A stretch of DNA of 64,000 nt from Carnegiea gigantea (lineage: Eukaryota; Streptophyta; Magnoliopsida; Caryophyllales; Cactaceae): positions 7,501 to 71,500 of the forward strand of contig JAKOGI010001176.1 in the NCBI GenBank assembly GCA_029747015.1, read 5' to 3'. Of the stretch, positions 49,344 to 60,939 are shown piece after piece. Under the pieces are notes generated by a model, which was not told the origin of the DNA, ran no database searches, and saw nothing but the letters and a program-made list of their open reading frames with translations. Made by a program: the position numbers and the translations under genes. Every line of letters starts with the position of its first letter. The first letter of the stretch is position 1.

Positions 49344-49700
49344 TAGCTCATTCGTTTTTGGCTTAAAAACTTCTTGTAAATGGAATAAGGTTGCTAACTT
49401 GTAAATCGATTTCATTTTTAACTTATAAGCTTCTTATAACGTAATAAATTTACTAACACGTAAATCGACTTCGTTTTTAACTTAAAACTTCTTATAAACG
49501 TAATACGCTTGTTAACACATAAATAGACTTTGTTTTTAACTTAAAAGCTTCTCATAAACGTAATAAGCTTGTTAACATGAAAATAGACTTCGTTTGTAAC
49601 TTAAAAGCTTTTTATAAATGTAATAAGCTTATTAACACGTAAATAGACTTCGTTTTTAACTTAAAACTTCTTATAAACGTAGTAAGTTTGCTTATTCATA
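49344..49700. repeat. Tandem repeat, about 60-bp unit, about 6 copies
   Basis: Units of 59-60 bp built as 'aaatagacttcg', 'tttttaacttaaaa', 'gcttcttataaacgtaata', 'agcttgttaacac'. The first unit is the most diverged. It lies within the long LTR and is absent from the short one. Confidence 0.88.
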
Positions 49701-49743
49701 AATCAAAACTCATTTGAAACTTGAGGTACCTAGCGTTTAAATT

Positions 49744-49880
49744 CAAACTAGATTCGTAATTGAAGTCTTTTGAAACATAAAGCAATGATCAAACTAGATT
49801 TGTAAGTGAAGCTTATTCAATCTTAAAGTAATAATCAAACTAGATTCATAATTGAAACTTATTGAAACTTAAGGTAATAA
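49744..49880. repeat. Tandem repeat, about 46-bp unit, 3 copies
   Basis: Three units start 'caaactagattcgtaattga' (or close variants) and end 'aaagtaataat'. Confidence 0.8.
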
Positions 49881-50206
49881 ACTCATTCAAACTAACATAT
49901 AACTCAAATTAAGTTTTGTAATAAACTCATTCAGTTGCCCATATTTAGTTCCTTTGAAATCCTTTTTGGACTCGAAGAAGGATGCTTAAGCAAATTAGTA
50001 CTTTAAATCATTCTTAGCTTACTACTGTTCAAAACTTAGAATACTTGGCTCGCTTATGATTCAAACAAGGTTTCTTCATAATTTTTCCACATAAACGCTT
50101 CTTATAATCGTAATGATTTTACTAGCTCATAACTCGAAACTCAATCAAAACCCAAATAAGCAGCTAGCACATAAGTCAAGCTAAATTTCATAATTCATAC
50201 TTTAAT

Positions 50207-50271
50207 ACGCTCTTTTTCATATCGTTTAAATCCTTCTTAAACATACTTTAATACGCTCTTTTTCATATCGA
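50207..50271. repeat. Duplicated 27-bp segment
   Basis: 'actttaatacgctctttttc' plus 'atatcg' occurs twice, 43 bp apart, apparently a recent short duplication because the copies are identical. Confidence 0.8.
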
Positions 50272-52394
50272 CTATTTAGTTGAGTTACTCCCTGAGTAGT
50301 TCGACGATTTAGGATTATTTTGGACCACAATCATTTTCATAACTGACAGGCAATTGGTAAGTACTTACAAGCATTCAAAGTCATGAAAACAAGCATTTAG
50401 CAATCCGTCTTAAAGATGTCTAAATTTCAAGAATTAACCACTCAATATCACATAACACATTGAGGGAAAAAGGGGTTCACAACTAGCACATTATATACTT
50501 CACAGCAAAACTCGGCAGAATTTACTCAATAAGCCATGCATGGCCTCGCAATCCATACGATTGCGGCAATTCACAACCCAGGCTCCCTTCTCACACAACA
50601 CCGACCACATGAACCTCAAATTTCTCATTAGTTTCACCTCAAACCATCTAACTATCAAGCTCGGTTTAATGTTGTCATAAACAAACCAATAATTCACAAA
50701 ACCATCATATAAAAGTGTAGTATGCTGATCAATAACCCTAAATAGAATTTAAACATGATCGTATTGATTGAGTGACAACTCCTAAACAGAAATCGGCATG
50801 CTTTACTAATACCTTAATTCACCCATTTAGCATTTTTAACTTTCAGAACATGATTCAGGGCCAATAAACCGACGAAGTGACAAGTCTAAGGCGTTAATCT
50901 GAATATTTAGTAACCACCAAACTATCTGGACATTAAAATTCAGCTTCGTTTTCAACATAAAGTTAACCCAAAATTAACATCGTGTTCGTAATTCCTTAAT
51001 TTCAATTCTCAGCTGACCCCAGATTGATTTTTAACCTCACAATCAACATGCACCAACTAACTTAGTTGAAATCGTTGAAATTAATAGTAATTTAGGAGTA
51101 AAGAAATCCCCACCTCGATTTTGAGATAGGTGTTCGTTCGAAGGGCATGTTGGCTCGACTTTGAGTACTCGAACAGCTCCAAACTCCGACCTTGCCCTCT
51201 GGTTACACGAGTAGCACCCAATTCATGCCCAAACCTCATCAATTTGAACCCTAAACAAACCCAAATTTTATTTACCAACTTCAGGTCGAATTGGGTGTTT
51301 GAAATTGCGAAATTTTACTCCAATTTATAGAAAATTGAAATAACTGGGAGGTAAATTGCATGGCCATACCTAGGCATGTGTTCGTGTCTCCATTTCACCA
51401 CCAGGCCCACCATAAATGTGGTGGGTTCATCCAAAACCTTGCCCAGATTCACGCCAAATGGTGACTAGGTTACGGGGGAGGCCGAATGGGTAGGTTTTGC
51501 ATATTGGGCTGGCGAAAATTCTCTGAAAATGGAGCTTGGAGGCCATGGTTATTGTGGAGGAGAGGAGGAGGAAGATGAAGATTGAGAGAGAGAGAGAGAG
51601 TGAGATGTCGGGAAAGGGAGGGCTCGGGGCAGGGGAGGAGAAAGCAAGGGGTCAGGCCAAATTACTAAAAAGCCCCTCCTTTCTATCCTTTTTTTTTTGT
51701 TCCAAGCTGTTTAATACTTGGCGCCACTAGTCTAATTCGTAACCTGAATTCTAAACCCAAAATTGATATCACGACCATTCATTGATGACTCGTTTCTAAA
51801 AATATTTAGGTTCGATTTAATAACCATCGAACTACTTCTAAGGTTGACAACCTAATTGTATTTGGATTCCTACTTGAATTAGTACTCGTTAATAACTGTT
51901 AACAATGCCTATTAAAAATCGTTGAGCAAATTTTTAAAGTAATAATAACAATAGTAATAATTTTAATAGCAACAATATTCTTTTTAATAAAATTAACACT
52001 CACAGGGGCACATAGTAAATAATTTAACTCGTATCGTTAAATAAAATAAGATTTTATAGCGTAAAAAGGCGTTATGAACCACTTAACAAAAAATAGATAC
52101 GCGGGCCTTACATTCTCTTCCCCTTAAAAGAATTTCGTCCTTCAAACTATTTACTTGGAGGAATTATTACGGGGTGCTTCCCCCGCATTTCTTTTCACAA
52201 TCCAAGTCACTTTTCGCTTAGGTATCTAATCCGTCTCCACAATAACATCCCATTCTTGGATTTCTAGTCATACCAACTCATCATCGGGGAGGGTTTTTTC
52301 CTTGTACTAAAACAACACAATCTCTACAGGTAAGATCAGTGTGATAGATAGTTCCTAAGGAAGAGGTCATGTAAAGTTGTATATACATCTCGTG

Positions 52395-52725
52395 AGGCTT
52401 GATAATAAGTTTCTTTGCAAATCAAGAATAACAAAAGGGCAAGTAGCACCAGAATCAGACAGGATTGGGGCACACTAGAACTCAACTTCTTTTTCAAATT
52501 GATAGGTGGCCAGGTACACCTTGAACCTCTCAGGGTACTTCATGATTTCAAATATGTTTTCCATTCTCCCAAGCCAATCCTCCTATACAATAGGATCAGT
52601 TCCACCTTCAAACTTGGGAGGTTTAAGCTTATTAAACTAACATATCATCTTCATGGCAGTTGGTTCTGGTATTGGTTTGCATCGAGGAGGCATCTGCCAC
52701 AATATCAAAATTCACTAAGTAGCTA
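52395..52725 (-). pseudogene. Ty3 gag fragment of the chromovirus-like element
   Basis: On the minus strand from about 52705: 'MPPRCKPIPEP', 'NKLKPPKFEGGTDPIV', 'EDWLGRMENIFEIMKYPERF' and 'KVYLATYQFEKEVEF', the start of the retrotransposon gag domain (usual form PP-F-G--DP--AE-W---ME-IF). Next comes 'LSDSGATCPFVI', like the protease motif DSGATHSF. If so, gag was fused to protease by a deletion of the sequence between them. Confidence 0.65.
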
Positions 52726-52739
52726 AAATCCTATATGTA

Positions 52740-53850
52740 ATAACGATCTATTCAAGATCTACTACACTAATCTAAACTTCCAAAAACCTATGTCTCTAAC
52801 TATGTTTTCTGTAAGTTAAGTATCTCATATTCTATCTAATCACCTCAATCAAATTCTTCCTTGGCCTTTCTCTATCCCACTAAAGGCCCGAAGGGCAATG
52901 GTTTCACACCTTTGCAAGTGCAACTATATCCTTTCTCTTGATATGACCAACCATCTAAGCCTTACTTCCTTCATCTTATACTCTTTAGGTGCCACTCATA
53001 CTTTCCCTCTAAAAACTTTATTACTGATCTCATCCAATCTTACATAACTACACATCAACTTAATTCCGCTAATCTCTCATACAACCTGGGATCTTCTTAT
53101 AACACAACACTCTAAACCTATATCTCCATTTTGTCATCCCAGCCTCATATCGCAAAGCCAATGTCCTCATCAATATCTTCATTGCCTTGTATGATCAAAT
53201 CTAAGTATTTAAACTTCTTAATCTTCGGTATTATCATATCAATGGTGACTTTCTCCCGTGCCTCTTCATCCCTTTCACCTGACTTACATTCCAAGTGCTC
53301 AATTTAAAACCTTTAGACTCTAAAATACGTCTCTACTTTTCTAACATATTGTTAGGTTCCTTCGAGTGTCTCTCTATGAAGATAATATAGTCAGCAAACA
53401 ACATTCACCATGGTATTTCATCCTATATGTCATTTGTGAACTCATCCAAGATGATTGTAAAAGGGTTTAAAGGCAATCCTTGATGTAACCTAATATCAAC
53501 AAGGAAGTCCTTTAGGTCTCTTCCTAGCATCTTAATCCTTAGTCTCCGCTCTCTCATACATATCTTTAATAACCCTAACATAATGAAAAGGTAAATAATT
53601 CTTTCTTCAATAGTTCCAATGCACTTCTCAAAGCACCCTATCATAAGCCTTCTCCATATAAATGAACACCATATGCAAATTCTTTTTTCTATCCCTTTAG
53701 AATTTCATAAGTCTTCTCATAAGAGTCACTACTCCCGTAGTTGATCTTCTTGCAATGAAGCCAAACTACTTCACAAAAATTAAAGTCTCTCTCCTTAACT
53801 TCTTCCCCATCATCCATTGTATGCCAGAATATAATTGCGTTCTATGCGGC
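52740..53850 (-). pseudogene. LINE (RTE-type) reverse transcriptase fragment
   Basis: Minus-strand pieces run in the order of RTE-clade LINE RT: 'MVFIYMEKAYDRV' (about 53670-53635, usual form MVFIDLEKAYDRV), 'VIKDMYERA' (about 53575-53545), 'KGLP' with 'PFTIILDEFTNDI' (about 53480-53423), 'LEGT' and 'FKYLDLIIQGNEDIDEDIG' (about 53215-53160), then an 'MRSVIKFLEGKYEWHLKS' stretch (about 53040-52990). A decayed C-terminal region follows. The catalytic FADD region is lost. It is a 5'-truncated dead copy inside the chromovirus-like element. Confidence 0.75.
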
Positions 53851-54086
53851 CAACCAAAAAGGTCGGTAAACGTAATCGACGATGTGGAGAACAGTCCTAC
53901 ACTGCCACTGTGATAGTAAGGGAAGAGCCGGCATATACATACATATTATAAGTTACAAACTTGTTAATACAAGTAATACCAAGCAAGACAAATCGTATAA
54001 ACACATAAGTCACGTAGTTCACATAACACACGCCTATTATGCTATCTAAATGCATAACGCAAACCTATGGCACTGATACCGCCTAA
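53851..54086 (-). other. Leader region and primer site of the chromovirus-like element
   Basis: Non-coding. The reverse of 54070-54083 reads 'ggcggtatcagtgc', close to the tRNA-Met primer site TGGTATCAGAGC, and lies just beside the LTR start at 54087. Confidence 0.65.
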
Positions 54087-54766
54087 TGTAATGCCCCCAA
54101 TGTGAGGAGGGGTCACACCGCCAGGACTCCCTGGAAGGAAATCCCTAAGGCTCTTAAAGATTGAGGGTTTGGATTAGTATTTAGATAGACATTTCTGGAA
54201 CAAAACTGTATGAGTTTCCCCTGTTTTACTAATGCCTTACTAATGCCTTAATTCAGCCATTTAGCATTTTTAATTTTCAGAACACGATTCAGGGCTAATA
54301 AACCGACGAAGTGACAACTATAAGGCGTTAATCTGAATATTTAGTAACCACCAAACTATCTAGACATTAAAATTCATTTTTCCTTTTCAACATGAAATTA
54401 ACCCAAAATTAACATCGTGTTCGTAATTCCTCAATTTCAGTTCACCCAAATTGATTTTTAACCTCAAAATCAACATACACTAACTAACTTAGTTAAAATC
54501 ATCAAAATTAATAGTAATTTAGGAGTAAAGGAATTCCCAACCTCGATTCCGACGTAACGCTTATTAGAAATCGTTGAATAAATTTTCAAACTAATAATAA
54601 CAATAGTAATAATTTTAATAGCAACAATATTCTATTTTAATAAAATTAACGCTCACAACAACACATAGTAAATAATTTAACTCGTATCGTTAAATAAAAT
54701 AAGATTTTATAGCGGAAAAATGCATTACGAACCGCTTAACAAAAAATAAAGTACGCGGGCCTTAAA
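54087..54766 (-). repeat. 5' LTR of the chromovirus-like element, shortened
   Basis: It keeps three blocks of the long LTR. The joins are near 54235 (equivalent to 47762 and 50795) and near 54565 (equivalent to about 51115 and 51900). The first 145 bases match the partner at about nine of ten positions by eye ('ggactccctggaaggaaatc'). Confidence 0.82.
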
Positions 54767-54771
54767 TAAAT

Positions 54772-56338
54772 CAATAGACAGTATGGTTGCTTTGCTTTTG
54801 ACACCTTATCAGACTTGCATATTTAGTTGACTTTAACGAATCGAGTTTGTAGACTCAAGCAAGGTTTTATCCCAAACAAAGAAAATGGCAGGAGGAGGAT
54901 GGGCCATAAAGTTAACTAATGGTGGTGATCAATGACAATCGCCCATTGACTTTTACGACAAAAAGTAGTTTTTTTATCATACACTGCCATCATATGTCCA
55001 TAAAATTGACCTAATTTTTGACTCCCTACAATTTAGTAAATCTAATACAGTCATTGATATTTAGGGTGTATTTGGTAGGAGGAAAAATTATTTTCCTGAA
55101 AAATAATTTTCCCATTTTACACTGTCTGGTAAAGCGCGGAAGTGAAAATCATTTTCAGGGAAAAATCATTTTACCTCATGTGAACAAAATTATTTTCCCT
55201 TGAAAAAGTGGGGAAATAGATTTTCCAGACCTGATTTTCATTGTCTAATTGTGTCTCTCATTCTATTTTCTTTTAGTTGCCCAGAATTACTCTATTTTCA
55301 CTCTCATTTTGTCTCTTATTCTTCCCCTCTTCTTCATCTTCATCATCCTCTTCGATAATTTCCATCATCAATCTCCGTACTTCCTTCTTGAGTTCTCTGC
55401 CCTTATTACTGTTGCCCTTTTCAAGAAGCTGAGACACCCATCGTCTCCATCTTCACCATTTTCTTTAATCTGGGTTTAATATCACTCAAATTCTATTGGG
55501 TAATCCCTGGGAATAGTGAAAAAAATGAGATTCATCAATATTGACTCTCTCTTTTTCTGGGTTTATTAACCGGTATATTTTTTACTAGTGCTTTGAAGTT
55601 GATTTTGAAGAAAAGAGAAACAGAATTCGTCGGTTGGTTCAAAGCAGTAAGTAGACGAGGGGTTTATCAATACAGGAAACAATAGAAGAGAATTTATTAA
55701 TCTTATTTAGTGACAAAATTTGTTTAATACTCCAAAACACCAACTGGATTGTTATTCCTAGTTGTAGACCAATATATGTGATTATGGTTTTGCTCTCCAT
55801 AATCTTTAAGCGATCTGTCCCAAGTCTCTGTGAAAGAGAATCCCCATTTCTGACGTAAAGGTTGACGGAACGTACGATCCCAAATTCATATGATGTATTG
55901 ATTTTAATTAGGTACGTATAGGTCATGGCAGAGTAGGGTAGACAACAATGAGAGAAAAATCAACAAGCTTCAGCTTTATCCCTCCTTGAAATTAAGTACT
56001 TAGGATGGATGATATATGTCATATCCTAAGACACTATTAAAGTGTCTCCTCAACCACAGATATTTGTGCAACTAAAATTATTGAATCAAGTTAAAAAAAA
56101 AATATAGCCGGGGCAAACGAGTTGACAATAGGGGACATGGAAGGGAGCCAATAAAGTCAATCAGCTATGTTAATCTAATTCAGTGTTTGTATTGTTTAAA
56201 ATATTGAAATTCTTACACAAGATGCACGTAACTTTTAATTGTGAATGATTATGGCTAAAAAGTAATTTTACACAATTTGTAAGTGACACTACACTTCCAC
56301 TATTTAATTATATCATCTGTTTTTAATATACTATATTA
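54772..56338. other. Spacer with a MITE-like fragment
   Basis: No gene is recognised. At 55062-55215 the start 'tagggtgtatttggtaggag' followed by repeated 'aaaattattttcc' and 'gaaaatcattttc' words is like one end of a common plant MITE (GGTGCGTTTGG...GGAAAATATTTTCC). The opposite end is not seen. The open frames 55018-55203, 55249-55479 and 55639-55926 have no motifs. Confidence 0.45.
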
Positions 56339-56450
56339 TATAATTAGGTGGAATAATGGCTCACCTAATGCGGGAGCCTATGCCTGGTATATATAATATT
56401 ATGTACAAAATAAATTTACATTTATATCCCTTGAAGCTTATCGGAGTACA
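56339..56450 (-). repeat. 3' LTR of the Ale-like Copia
   Basis: It aligns with 60829-60939 over its whole length. The first about 20 bases of the LTR (minus-strand sense) are diverged. The RNase H reading frame runs into it, as its stop lies inside the LTR. Confidence 0.8.
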
Positions 56451-58200
56451 AACAGACAGTTTGGATTTCAAATACAAAAATTCCTGAGAAGATAAACCCT
56501 TTGTAAAAATGTCAGCAATCGGAGAACCAGTAGAGATATAGCGAACTACAAGATGTCCATGAGCAACATGCTCCCGAACAAAGTGATAATCCACAACGAC
56601 ATGCTTGCTCATTTCATGCTGAAGAGGGTTGATAGTAATGTATGTACCACTGACATTATCACAGCACAGACGCATGGGTGTGGTAATGGAAATGCCAACA
56701 TCAAACAAAAGCTTGTGTAACCAAGCCATTTTAGCAATAGTGTAACCTAGAGCACGGTATTTAGCTTCAGTGGATGATTTGGATACCATGGATTGCTTCC
56801 TGGAGCGCTAGACAATCAGATTGGGTCCAAAATACACCGCATAACCAATAGTTAACCAACAAGTATCCTCACAGCCAATCCAGTCCACATCAAAATAGGA
56901 AACAATGATAGAGGCATCAACAATAGGGGGAAGAAAGAGACCATGATCCATAGTGCCTTGCAAATACCAGGTCGGGTCATGATCAAATATTGTAAGGCAC
57001 CTACCATACTTCGATACTAAGAGAAATTTGCAAGTAGGTCACCATCATGAAAGGATATGGTGATTTCAGCAGTTGAGGTGTCCTAATAGGTTTGATTGTC
57101 TGAAGTTGCAATTTATGAAGTAAGTCAAGAACATATTTTTACTGCATTAAAAAGATACCAAAAGAGGAGCGAACTACCTGAAGGCCCAAAAAATAATGAA
57201 GGTCACCAAAATCTTTCATTACAAACTACCTAGGTAAAATTGCAATGAAAGAGTGTAGAACAGAGGTACTACTCCCAGTGAGGATGACATCATCATCATA
57301 GAGATGAAGAATCAATGTGTGACTGCCAATGCGGTAAGTAAACATGGAGGGCCTGCCGTGTTACAGATAAAACCATTAGACAATAAAAAACTGCTAAAAT
57401 GGTGAAAACAAAGTGTGAAGGGCCTTTTAGACGACAAACATAGTGGGGCTTATCGGGGTGAGCAAAACTAGGTGGTTGTTTCATATAAACTTCCTCAATT
57501 AGATGACCATAAGGAAACGTATTTTTAACATCTAACTAATGAAGAGGCGAATTAAAGGAAACAACAAGAGAAAGAATGAGACGAATAGTAGCAGGTTTAA
57601 TAACGGGACTGAAAGTCTCATGGTAATTAACACCTGCTTATTAGTGAATACCCTGGGTAACCAATCTAGCTTGTATCTCTCCATAGTGCCGTTAGATTTG
57701 TATTTAACTCTGTAAAACCACTTACCACCAACCAATTTCTATGTCGATTGAGATGGCACCAATTCCCATGTATTGTTAGCAATCAAAGCATTACGCTCCT
57801 CATACATGGCCTCACGCCATTTAGGATGTTGAGAGGCTTGCTTAAAGGTAGTAGGCTTAACCTCAACTAGACACGTAGATGAGGATAGAATACATTTGGG
57901 CTTAATGATGCTCGACTTGGACTGGGTCTGTAGGGGGTGGACATTACTGGGAGGAAGACTAGATGACACAGGTGCAACCATAGGAGACACATAGTAAGAA
58001 ACATGTGGGGCGGTCTCAAATTAAGAAACACTAGAAGAACCACGAAGTGAACTACCATCAGGGATAAGGGACAGGGGAACTAGATCAAAAGTGGAGGGCG
58101 ATTAAGCATGATGATTGGGCGGAGGATTCAGTGAAGAGGAAGAGGAAGGAACCCAAGGAGGACTAGACACTAAAGGCGAAGGAGGTGGGACTGAAGGGAC
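56451..58200 (-). pseudogene. Ale-like Copia reverse transcriptase and RNase H
   Basis: On the minus strand: RT starts with 'PTTFKQASQHPKWREAMYEE' and 'NTWELVPS' (57865-57745), then 'GGKWFYRVKYKSNGTMERYK' (57730-57670), 'LSPLVNLLLF'-like remnants, 'DKPHYVCRLKGP' (57455-57420) and 'LYDDDVILTG'-like text near 57300 where YVDD is expected. RNase H (56361-56789) has 'SKSSTEAKYRALGYTIAKMAW', 'LCCDNVSGTYI', 'VVDYHFVREHV', 'DIFTKGLSSQEF'. These are the standard Copia blocks with frameshifts between them. The RNase H end is still open for 142 codons. Confidence 0.82.
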
Positions 58201-58970
58201 ATGAGACACCGAGACCAGGATAGGAGGTAACACATATGACTACAGTAAGAAAGCCGATGGAGGTAGTGCTGTAGAGATAAAAGTGAGGCGCATAATGTCT
58301 TTAGCATCAAAGCTAAAGGTCTTGGACACACAAGAAACAAAGTGGCATAATGTAGGGTAAAGAAACAATGTCTCACGAAATTGAACATCACTACTTATGT
58401 GAACACAACCAGTTTTAAGATCCAAACAATAGTAGCCTGTATAATGAGGTGCATATCCGAAGAAAACACATTCAATAGATTTTGGTTTGAGCTTGTTTGC
58501 AGAAGATGTCACATAGTTTGGAAAACAAAAACAACCAAAAGGTTGGAGGAAATTATAATTAGGCATCTTTTGACATAAAACTTCATATGGGGACTTGTCT
58601 TACACAATGGGAGTAAGTAGACAATTAATGGTGTAAACAACAACATAATCTACATCCTCCCAATAAAAAGCAGGAATAGAAGCATCTATAAGGAAACCAC
58701 GTGACATTTCCAAAAGGCATCTATTTTTACATTCAACAACCCCATTCTACTGTTGTGTATTAGGATAAGATTTTCGAAAATAAATGATTGCTGACAAGGA
58801 TGATAGCGATTAGGGTAAGCACCATCAACATGCCCCTGGGGACTGACAAAGCTGAAAAATGAGGTTAGGATGAGAACCTAAAATTCCTTCAACCTAATTA
58901 CTACATGTTGATAAAGAGTTGGTACAGGATATAGTAGGGTAATGACTACGTGATAATGAAACAATTGAAT
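58201..58970 (-). pseudogene. Ale-like Copia integrase, C-terminal part
   Basis: On the minus strand: 'NTQQ.NGVVECKN' (about 58765-58730; the usual PQQNGVAERKN with catalytic E in VAE-RK), 'LLEMSRGFLIDASIPAFYWED' (58725-58660), then an open 108-codon stretch (58566-58240) with 'YNFLQPFGCFCFPN', 'KLKPKSIECVFFGYAPHYTGY', 'GCVHISSDVQF'. Only about 0.7 kb separates this from gag, so zinc knuckle, protease and the N-terminal half of integrase were mostly deleted. Confidence 0.75.
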
Positions 58971-60320
58971 TGCATGAAACAGAACCTTATGTATGCTCCA
59001 GGAGGAACTTGATCACAGTTGATTTTGCTAATTGTGATTTTGGTGATAGTTCTTATGTGAGCATCCCTTATCTCCTTATTAAAGTTACAACCTCTATTAT
59101 TCTTGCCTGTAGAGTTGGAATTTATTGGCTTATGGGTGACAACATGGCTGAGTATGAGCCAACAAAACCAGTAATAGCAGCAAAGTCCTGATGACTAGGA
59201 ACATCGCACTCTTTGGTGAACTTGGTTCGTTGCTCAAAGAAAATTAATTTAGAAAAAGATCATCAAAGGAGTGTGCACTAGGGAGTATGGAATAAGCAGT
59301 CAGAAACCCTCGATAGTTAGAAGAGTGTTGTAACACAACATTAGTATATTGAATCAACTCTAAATCAGCAATAGGCAACTGGATAGCAGCTAATGAATCA
59401 ACAATGATCTTAACAGTCCTCAAATAATCATCCATGGATTGATTGTGATCTTTAATTAAATTGGTAGGCATATGTTCCAAATCAAGCACATGAGTAAGAC
59501 TAGCAACACTAAGACAAAGCTCCAGATGCTTCCAAATATCAAAAGCATTAGATCAAATCACGCATCTCACATGACAATTCTTTGGAGATAGTAGCAAAAA
59601 TCTAAGAACAAACTAATTGATCCACATGCACCCAATAATTGTAACCCGGATTAGGTTGTTGCAGACCATTATTATAAGACAAAACCAGAGATGAAGAAGG
59701 AATTGTACCATTAATAAGACCACTGATCTAATGCATAATAACAAAAGGCGTGAATTGGGTGCGCCACAACAAATAATCATCAACAATGGTCAAAACAACA
59801 GTGACATATGTAGTGAAATTGACCGTCTAGATATTGAACGGCAAAAGAGGCAAACCACCAATGTGAGGATGAGATATTCCCAAGTCAAATCCAAAGTCAG
59901 GCATGGGAACTAAATCAAAGGAAGAATACAGCATGGCACTCGACAATGAACTAAATAACAATGTAGGCATGGTGGATGACCACAGTGTGAAGCCATCAGA
60001 GGGACTCGTCAAGGTGGATGACCACGGTGTTAGACCACTAGAAGGACCCATCGGTGTAAGTGTAGGGTTTCAAAAACCAGCAAGAAAGAGGGGCATACAC
60101 TAGGCAGTCGTAGCATGTGGCAACAGTGGTGGAAACGCGTGGTTGTTCGAGAACACCAGCGAGTCAAACACCACGGTAATAGCCTAGGTACTCACGGGCT
60201 GGGTGCTATGTGTCAAGCTGGAGGTTCCTACCTAAGGAGTCATTAGTGTGGAGGCATCTACAACATTAGATCCAGCCATGGTAGAAGAAAGAGTGAGGTC
60301 AGAGGCAAGGTTGTTGGGTG
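58971..60320 (-). pseudogene. Ale-like Copia gag
   Basis: Minus-strand gag begins near 60280 ('MAGSNVVDAS'). The part around 59740-59640 reads 'ISGLINGTIPSSSL' and 'NPGYNYWVHVDQLVCS', and 59489-59244 is open with 'NQSMDDYLRTVKIIVDSLAA', 'LELIQYTNVVLQHSSNYRGF' and 'LPSAHSFDDL', the UBN2_3 type gag. An unusual Pro/Ser/Thr-rich stretch with a repeated 'GLTPWSSTLTSPSDG' / 'GFTLWSSTM' motif (60035-59965) precedes it. Confidence 0.75.
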
Positions 60321-60828
60321 TGGCTAGAGTTGTGGTGCGGCTAAGGTTTGTCAAGCGCAATGGGGAGTCAGCCTAGCTACGGTTGCGGCATGGTTGCCTT
60401 TAAGACGCGACTAGGGTTGCAGGGAAGCTAGGGTTTCGAGTAGTAGATGAGACGTGGAAGAAAAGAAAGTGAAGGAATTTAAAAAAAAAAAAAAGATTAG
60501 GAGCCTTAGCTTTGATATCATGTTAAATTTCAATTGGGCCATAGTCAAAGAGTCATACATATAGGATCAAATAAGGTTCAAAACTAATTAGTAATGGGTG
60601 GAGTAATTCACAAGTTGATATAGATGCTCAAATCTTTTAATTTTATCAATGTGCGACAACACCCACTTTTATATTCTTTTATTTTATCAAAATGGGACAA
60701 CACTCATTTTCACACTCCAACAAGCTCCCTTACATGTAGACTACTAATAAGGCCTAACATGTGCACATAATTTTAATCAAATGAGGACGATAACAAATCA
60801 AGATCGAACAATTTGCTCTAATACCATG

Positions 60829-60939
60829 TGTAATTAGGTGGAGTAGTGGCTCACCCAGCCTGGGAGCCTATGCTTGGTATATATAAAACTATGTACAAAA
60901 TAAATTTACATTTATATCCCTTAAATATCTCCTATTACA
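60829..60939 (-). repeat. 5' LTR of the Ale-like Copia with adjacent primer site
   Basis: It runs from 'tgtaattaggtgg' to 'cctattaca'. The primer site (60815-60826, minus strand 'tggtattagagc') is separated by two bases. Confidence 0.85.

Larger units (their letters stand above)
47621..52112 (-). repeat. 3' LTR of the chromovirus-like element (about 4.5 kb)
   Basis: Three parts are shared with the short LTR: 47621-47762, about 50795-51115 and about 51900-52112. The rest is unique to this copy and non-coding. It includes tandem repeats (49344-49700 and 49744-49880) and a stretch (49010-49210) where 'cagctc' and 'ataatcatgtcctgagtcca' type words recur. Open frames inside (48279-48470, 51130-51330, 51536-51730) have no domain. 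Confidence 0.8.
47621..54766 (-). mobile_element. Chromovirus-like Ty3 element, minus strand, with unequal LTRs
   Basis: The LTRs at 47621-52112 and 54087-54766 share both ends (TGTAACACCCC-type left end, 'acgcgggcctta' right end). The minus-strand polypurine tract 'cttttaaggggaagagaa' (reverse of 52113-52130) borders the left LTR. A tRNA-Met type primer site (reverse 'gcactgatacc', 54070-54080) borders the right LTR. The flanks 'caaat' (47616-47620) and 'taaat' (54767-54771) match at 4 of 5. The end signature, including 'ggacgaaattcttttaagg', is that of Tekay/Del-type chromoviruses. Pol is gone apart from fragments, and a LINE fragment sits inside. Confidence 0.8.
56339..60939 (-). mobile_element. 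Ale-like Copia retrotransposon with very short LTRs
   Basis: The direct LTRs are only about 112 bp (56339-56450 and 60829-60939), sharing 'taattaggtgga', 'gggagcctatgc', 'tggtatatataa', 'acatttatatccctt'. The tRNA-Met primer site (reverse 'gctctaatacca', 60815-60826, a near-perfect match to TGGTATCAGAGC) lies next to the right LTR. Gag, the integrase end, RT and RNase H follow on the minus strand. No clean target duplication is seen. At 4.6 kb and with short LTRs it fits the Ale/Retrofit group (inference). Frames are broken throughout. Confidence 0.85.

Noticed and set aside
49344..49700. CRISPR-like spaced repeats
   Set aside because: The units are contiguous degenerate tandem repeats without spacers, in a plant LTR.
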